Part shown: positions 6,799-10,251 of the stretch, piece by piece | How the letters are laid out: each line of letters starts with the position of its first letter | Position numbering within the stretch: the stretch's first letter is position 1 | Source: RGIG5952 sp045627605 | GTDB lineage: Bacteria; Verrucomicrobiota; Kiritimatiellia; RFP12; JAAYLN01 | Direction of reading: 5' to 3' | Length of the DNA: 10,251 nucleotides | Assembly: GCA_045627605.1 (NCBI GenBank) | Contig: JAZQOA010000061.1 | Span: forward strand, 1-10,251 | Made by a program: the position numbers and the translations under genes | The notes under the pieces: generated by a model | Database searches by the model: none | What the model was told of the DNA's origin: nothing | The model's input: the letters and a program-made list of their open reading frames with translations, nothing else

Positions 6799-8355
6799 TC
6801 ACGCAAGTCTGATTTCAAGCCAGACGAAGTCCGCGTCGCGGAGCGCGGTGTCCGCGACATTGTGCAGGTCGATGACGTTCCAGCCGTCGCGGATGGTTCC
6901 GGCGGGAATTTCCAGCGCCGCATAGGAAACCGGGTTGTCCGAGGCCTGCGGGATGCGGATTTCCGGGGGCGGCGCCGCCGATGGAATTCCGCAGCATACG
7001 CCGTTGAGCCAGACTTCGGGCATTGCCTTGTCCGCCAGTCCGATGATAAGCGTGGCGGAGCGGTTGTCGGTTGCGCCCCCCATGTTGAGTCGGACGGCCC
7101 CGGCGCTTCCGGGGGCGATGGACGCGGGAAAAGGGCATTCCGCGCGAGCACCTTCGACGGCGGTTTCACGCCAGGTGACGACGTGGCGGCGGGTGGCGGC
7201 GTCGCATTGGGCGCGATTCGCCGCCATCGGGAAGAACGCCTGCATGTCCTTGTAGCGCTGCTCGGGCGAGTCTTGGCGCTGGAACTGGGGAAAGTGGTTG
7301 TAGACGTAGATCGTGTCGGCACCCTGGTGGTAGTAGTTTGCGGCGAAGGCGGCGTCCGTGGCGAGATCGCCGCGCGCCATCCAGCCGGAGGCGACGTACA
7401 TGTCAACTGTCGGGGCGAGAATTGTCTCATCCGGCAGCAGTCGCTTCCAGAGCGCCACCTGGCAGTCCTGTTCCGTGCGGACGGATTGCGGCCCGGGGAC
7501 GACGATGTCGACGAGTCCTTCTTCGGCCCAGGCGGGAATGTCCATGCCGACGTCGAGCGCGTCCTGCACTCGCGCGGGGCAGCGGGTCGCGACGCGCACG
7601 CGGTGGCCCCACTTGGCCTCGGCTTCCCGGGCGGCGCGGCGAACTTCGCGCATGAAGGCCGTGAGAATGGGCGTTCCCTCGTCGTCGCAGCCGGGGCGGA
7701 AGACGGGAATGCAACGCAACCAGTCGATTTCGAGCCCGTCCGATTCGTAGTCGAGGAGGTATTCCCGCGCGAGGGCGACGTTGTAGTCGAAGACATCTTG
7801 GCGGCCGTAGTCGAGCGCGTAGTTGTACCAGTTCCACTCCTTGAACCAGGGACGGCGGTACCAGGCGCGCGTGACGGCCTCCTTGTTGTAGTACCAGAAG
7901 TCGCCGTGCTGGGGGCGGTCTTCGAGCCCGGGGGAGGTCCAATGTACGTCGTTGGTGCGCATCGAGTGCCACATTTCGATGCCTTTCTCGTGGCAGTACG
8001 CGTAGCGGACGCGCATGTAGTCGGGGCAGTTCCTGAGCATCGACATGACCGAGAGGAACATGTCTCGGTAGGCGTCCGCCTTGTGGACTGTCTGCCCCGG
8101 AAGCGACGGGATGGGCTTGCCGCGGACGAGGATTTCGCCGTCGTCCGCCAAGGTGATGTCCTTCCAGTATGGCGTCCACGTCTTTGACGGGAAGAAGGTC
8201 CGCTGGAAGTTCATGTTGTAGAGCAGGGCCTCTACACCGCCCCCGGCGACGTAGAAGTCGACGTCGTCGCGGATGTCTTGTTCGCCAAGTTCGTGCTTGT
8301 CCGTATGCCAGAAGTTCCAGGCGTCGGAATTGATGAAAATTCCCTTTGTTTTCAC
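6799..8355 (-). CDS. cytoplasmic glycoside-hydrolase-like TIM-barrel protein
   Basis: Encodes 518 residues with no signal peptide, so it is expected in the cytoplasm. An (alpha/beta)8 barrel can be traced: strand 1 at G-I-F-I-N-S-D (5-11), strand 2 at 42-48, strand 3 at 116-130, strand 4 at D-G-L-E-I-D-W (206-212), strand 5 at 252-258, strand 6 at 281-287, strand 7 at 311-320, and strand 8 at 346-354. Glu209 and Asp211 at the end of strand 4 are the best catalytic candidates, resembling the acidic pair in GH-like family 10 and related clan A-like proteins. Residues 415-518 form a C-terminal beta-sandwich of the type that often binds sugars. Its GTG start overlaps the uvrC stop as GTGA, with GAGGG upstream inside uvrC, so translation is probably coupled. 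Substrate and activity are unknown; it could be non-catalytic. Confidence 0.75.
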   Translation of the reverse strand: MKTKGIFINSDAWNFWHTDKHELGEQDIRDDVDFYVAGGGVEALLYNMNFQRTFFPSKTWTPYWKDITLADDGEILVRGKPIPSLPGQTVHKADAYRDMFLSVMSMLRNCPDYMRVRYAYCHEKGIEMWHSMRTNDVHWTSPGLEDRPQHGDFWYYNKEAVTRAWYRRPWFKEWNWYNYALDYGRQDVFDYNVALAREYLLDYESDGLEIDWLRCIPVFRPGCDDEGTPILTAFMREVRRAAREAEAKWGHRVRVATRCPARVQDALDVGMDIPAWAEEGLVDIVVPGPQSVRTEQDCQVALWKRLLPDETILAPTVDMYVASGWMARGDLATDAAFAANYYHQGADTIYVYNHFPQFQRQDSPEQRYKDMQAFFPMAANRAQCDAATRRHVVTWRETAVEGARAECPFPASIAPGSAGAVRLNMGGATDNRSATLIIGLADKAMPEVWLNGVCCGIPSAAPPPEIRIPQASDNPVSYAALEIPAGTIRDGWNVIDLHNVADTALRDADFVWLEIRLA

Positions 8356-9872
8356 AATGTTCCCTCGTCTTTTCGGGTAGGCGGCCTTTGTGCCGTACGT
8401 TCCTGTGAGAGCGCGGCGAGAGCCCGGAGGATGGCGTCCGCGAGTTCGTCGCCGATGCCCGGGATTGCCGCGATTCGTTCGCGTGGCTGGCGCGCGAGCG
8501 CGTAGACCGACCCGAAGGCGTTGAGCAACCTCATTTTCTTCGCGGGGCCGATGCCGGGGATTTCGTCGAGCAATGATTCCCGGACGGTCTTGTTGCGTCG
8601 GTTGCGGTGGTGCGTGATCGCGAAGCGATGCGCTTCGTCGCGGAGGCGGCGGACGACGTTGAGCGCGTCGGAGTCGCGCGGGAGGAGGAGGGGCGGTTCG
8701 CCGTTGTCCATCACGAGCTCCTCGAGCCTTTCGGCGAGTCCCACGGTGGGGACGCCTTCAACACCGATTTTTTCAAGCGCGGCGCGTGCCGCACGGAGTT
8801 GCGTGATGCCGCCGTCGAGGATGATCAGGTCGGGGAAGGGGAGATTTGCCTCCCTAAGACCCGTGTAGCGGCGTGTCACGGCCTGGGCGATCATGGCCGG
8901 ATCGTTTGGACCGTCGAACCCCTCCATGTTGAAGGTGCGGTAGCGGCGGTGGTCAGGAATGCCGTCGACGGCCACGACCATGCTCGCCACCGAGAGGATG
9001 CCCGAGGTGTTGGAGATGTCGAAGCATTCAATGACGTGCGGCGGGCGTGGCAAGTTGAGCGCGGCGGCAAGCAGCTTGAGGCCGTGGAGGGCGTCTTCGC
9101 GGTGCATGGCTTCGGTGGCGGCGGGGCCGATTTGGCGGGCGTGGGCCATGTCCTTGAGCGCCTCCCATATCTCCTTGTAGTGGCCGGCGGCCTCGTATTC
9201 CATTTTCGCGGAGGCTTCGAGCATCTTGTCTTTGAGTTCCTCGACGATGTCTATGCGTTTGCCCCGCAGGCAGTCGCAGGCCTCCTCGAACCGCGTCCGG
9301 TACTCCTCCTCGGTCACCTTGCCGATGCAGGGGGCGGAGCAGGTGCAGATCAGGTCGTTGTTGCAGTGGTGGTAGGTTTCGGGGCTGGGGATCGTGATGG
9401 TGCACTTCCGAAGGCCGAAGCGCCGCTGAAGGAAGTCGATCACGGGGTAGACGTCGCCGCCGTTGGTCGGGAAAGGACCAAAGTAGTAGGAGTCGTCGTC
9501 GCGCTTTAGTCGGAAGGGGACAAGCCGTGGAAAGTGCTCGCCGGCGGTGCCGCGGATACCCAGGTAGTGCTTGTCGTCCTTGAGGAGGATGTTGTATTTC
9601 GGCTTGTGCTCGTTGATCAACTTGTTTTCCAGGAGCAGGGCCTCGTCTTCGGTGCGGACGACCACCCATTCGAGACTGTCGGCCTCGCGGACAAGCTGCC
9701 GGACCTTGGGGTGGCCGCGGAGCATCGTCGAGTGCCTGAAGTAGGAGCGCACTCGGTTGGCGAGGATTTTTGCCTTGCCAACGTAGATGATCGTCCCCCG
9801 CCGGTCGCGCATCATGTAGCAGCCGGGTTTCCGCGGCAGATCCTTCAACTTGTCCCTGATTTTGGTGTTCAC
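8352..9872 (-). CDS. uvrC: excinuclease ABC subunit C (short form)
   Basis: Encodes 506 residues. UvrC is recruited by UvrB to damaged DNA and cuts on both sides of the lesion. The GIY-YIG nuclease occupies residues 12-95 with Tyr19, Tyr30, Arg40 and Glu82 in place for the 3' cut. A cysteine cluster follows (170, 176, 178, 182), then the UvrB-binding UVR helices (208-242). The RNase H-like nuclease holds Asp285 in F-D-I-S-N, Asp353 in L-D-G-G and His415 in R-D-E-A-H for the 5' cut. Two helix-hairpin-helix motifs end it (P-G-I-G at 439-442 and 471-474). The protein is about 100 residues shorter than E. coli UvrC because the segment between UVR and the RNase H core is almost absent. The GTG at 9872 is the only possible in-frame start, since a stop lies three codons upstream; it has no ribosome site. 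Confidence 0.95.
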   Translation of the reverse strand: MNTKIRDKLKDLPRKPGCYMMRDRRGTIIYVGKAKILANRVRSYFRHSTMLRGHPKVRQLVREADSLEWVVVRTEDEALLLENKLINEHKPKYNILLKDDKHYLGIRGTAGEHFPRLVPFRLKRDDDSYYFGPFPTNGGDVYPVIDFLQRRFGLRKCTITIPSPETYHHCNNDLICTCSAPCIGKVTEEEYRTRFEEACDCLRGKRIDIVEELKDKMLEASAKMEYEAAGHYKEIWEALKDMAHARQIGPAATEAMHREDALHGLKLLAAALNLPRPPHVIECFDISNTSGILSVASMVVAVDGIPDHRRYRTFNMEGFDGPNDPAMIAQAVTRRYTGLREANLPFPDLIILDGGITQLRAARAALEKIGVEGVPTVGLAERLEELVMDNGEPPLLLPRDSDALNVVRRLRDEAHRFAITHHRNRRNKTVRESLLDEIPGIGPAKKMRLLNAFGSVYALARQPRERIAAIPGIGDELADAILRALAALSQERTAQRPPTRKDEGTL

Positions 9873-9880
9873 AGGTAATT

Positions 9881-9889
9881 ATTATAACA
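9881..9889 (-). promoter_or_regulatory. extended -10 promoter of uvrC, close to the start codon
   Basis: The minus strand reads TGTTATAAT, a perfect extended -10 element, ending only eight bases before the uvrC GTG at 9872. A start site six to eight bases downstream would fall at the codon or a few bases before it, so the message would be leaderless or nearly so. No -35 consensus is visible at 16-18 bases. The motif is AT-rich and could be fortuitous, but it resembles the elements at 107-115 and 6565-6573. Confidence 0.5.
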
Positions 9890-9952
9890 AAGGGAAAGAT
9901 TATGGCGGCGAAGTGGTTTGTTAAAGTTCCGCTCCATATTCTCATCGCTTTC

Positions 9953-9981
9953 TTGCATACTTCGCTTCAATGTGCTAAGAT
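9953..9981 (+). promoter_or_regulatory. plus-strand promoter of the right-edge gene
   Basis: TTGCAT (9953-9958), a 17-base spacer and TAAGAT (9976-9981) match the housekeeping promoter pattern. Transcription would start near 9988, only a few bases before the ATG at 9991, which lacks any ribosome site. It faces away from the uvrC promoter, making 9873-9990 a divergent promoter region. Confidence 0.5.
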
Positions 9982-9990
9982 GATCCCACA

Positions 9991-10251
9991 ATGAAATCAA
10001 GAATCCAATCTGTCCAGCCTGGCGCGACTGCCGTCGCGCCGGCATCTAACGTTGCCGTCCCGGCATCGCCGGTTTCAAGCGTGGCAACGCCCCGCGTCAG
10101 CCAGCGCGCGCATCTTGCGCGCCGCCGCGCGGCGCGGGAGCGGATGGAACGCGAGGCCGCGCTTGGGGAGGCGTTCGACTTCCTGAAGTGCGGCGACTGC
10201 TTCGACTTGCTGTGCGGCGTCGGCGCGGCGGAAGTCATGGCGGCGGGGGCG
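9991..10251 (+). CDS. unknown protein, N-terminal fragment (plus strand)
   Basis: An open frame runs from ATG 9991 to the right edge (87 codons, no stop), divergent from uvrC. I do not recognise a family. Residues 10-34 are a low-complexity Ala/Val/Pro/Ser stretch. Residues 35-56 are strongly basic (an Arg-rich run around 44-54). From 57 on it turns into a hydrophobic, possibly helical segment with three cysteines, C-G-D-C at 67-70 and Cys75. There is no signal peptide. Support comes from the promoter-like TTGCAT/TAAGAT just upstream and from an in-frame stop at 9976 that fixes the ATG as the first start. A minus-strand frame covers the same bases but has neither promoter nor ribosome site. 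The protein might bind a metal or nucleic acid, but nothing here establishes that. Confidence 0.5.
   Translation, partial: MKSRIQSVQPGATAVAPASNVAVPASPVSSVATPRVSQRAHLARRRAARERMEREAALGEAFDFLKCGDCFDLLCGVGAAEVMAAGA

Noticed and set aside
9975..10238. Minus-strand open frame of 87 codons upstream of uvrC
   Set aside because: Its start has no ribosome site or promoter, the protein is Arg/Ala/Ser-rich shadow-like, and the plus strand over the same bases has a promoter-like element and an open frame.
1..10251. Mobile element, CRISPR array, toxin-antitoxin or defence island
   Set aside because: No transposase, integrase, direct repeat array or known defence gene was seen; the tRNA gene has no integrase or duplicated 3' end next to it.

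Overview
The window is a GC-rich bacterial chromosome segment. Almost everything is coded on the minus strand, so transcription runs from right to left, with one partial plus-strand gene at the right edge. The mix suggests a member of the PVC superphylum, most likely a Kiritimatiellota/Lentisphaerota-type polysaccharide degrader. The evidence is a V-type (not F-type) ATP synthase subunit E start, a short UvrC carrying a FDISN motif, and large secreted carbohydrate-active-looking proteins. This assignment is inference; no rRNA or marker phylogeny is available here. No CRISPR array, insertion sequence, integrase or phage gene is visible, and no gene-free stretch exceeds 300 bases.

Layout from right to left (direction of transcription). 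At 9873-9990 lies a divergent promoter region. A plus-strand gene of unknown function starts at 9991 and runs off the window. On the minus strand uvrC (9872-8352) is followed, with a 4-base GTGA overlap, by a cytoplasmic TIM-barrel glycosidase-like gene (8355-6799). A tRNA-Val(UAC) gene with its own consensus promoter and an encoded CCA follows at 6746-6670. Next, behind an extended -10 promoter, comes a 1384-residue secreted multidomain protein (6528-2374) with a probable glycoside-hydrolase barrel in its second half. A strong 13-bp terminator hairpin closes that unit. Then come mrp (2294-1482), a P-loop Fe-S cluster carrier, and 25 bases further a secreted acetylxylan-esterase-like enzyme (1456-143). 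At the left edge a new unit begins with an extended -10 promoter and the first 24 codons of V-type ATPase subunit E.

Functionally the window mixes housekeeping (nucleotide excision repair, Fe-S assembly, tRNA, ATPase) with carbohydrate processing (a giant exported protein, an exported esterase and a cytosolic glycosidase-like protein). The esterase could remove acetyl groups so that exported glycosidases reach the polymer, with the cytosolic barrel protein acting on imported fragments; this is inferred from family resemblance only. No defence or other classical accessory system was found. The points most worth a second look are the 1384-residue protein, the divergent and apparently leaderless uvrC/unknown-gene pair, the short UvrC and the cysteine-bearing unknown protein at the right edge.
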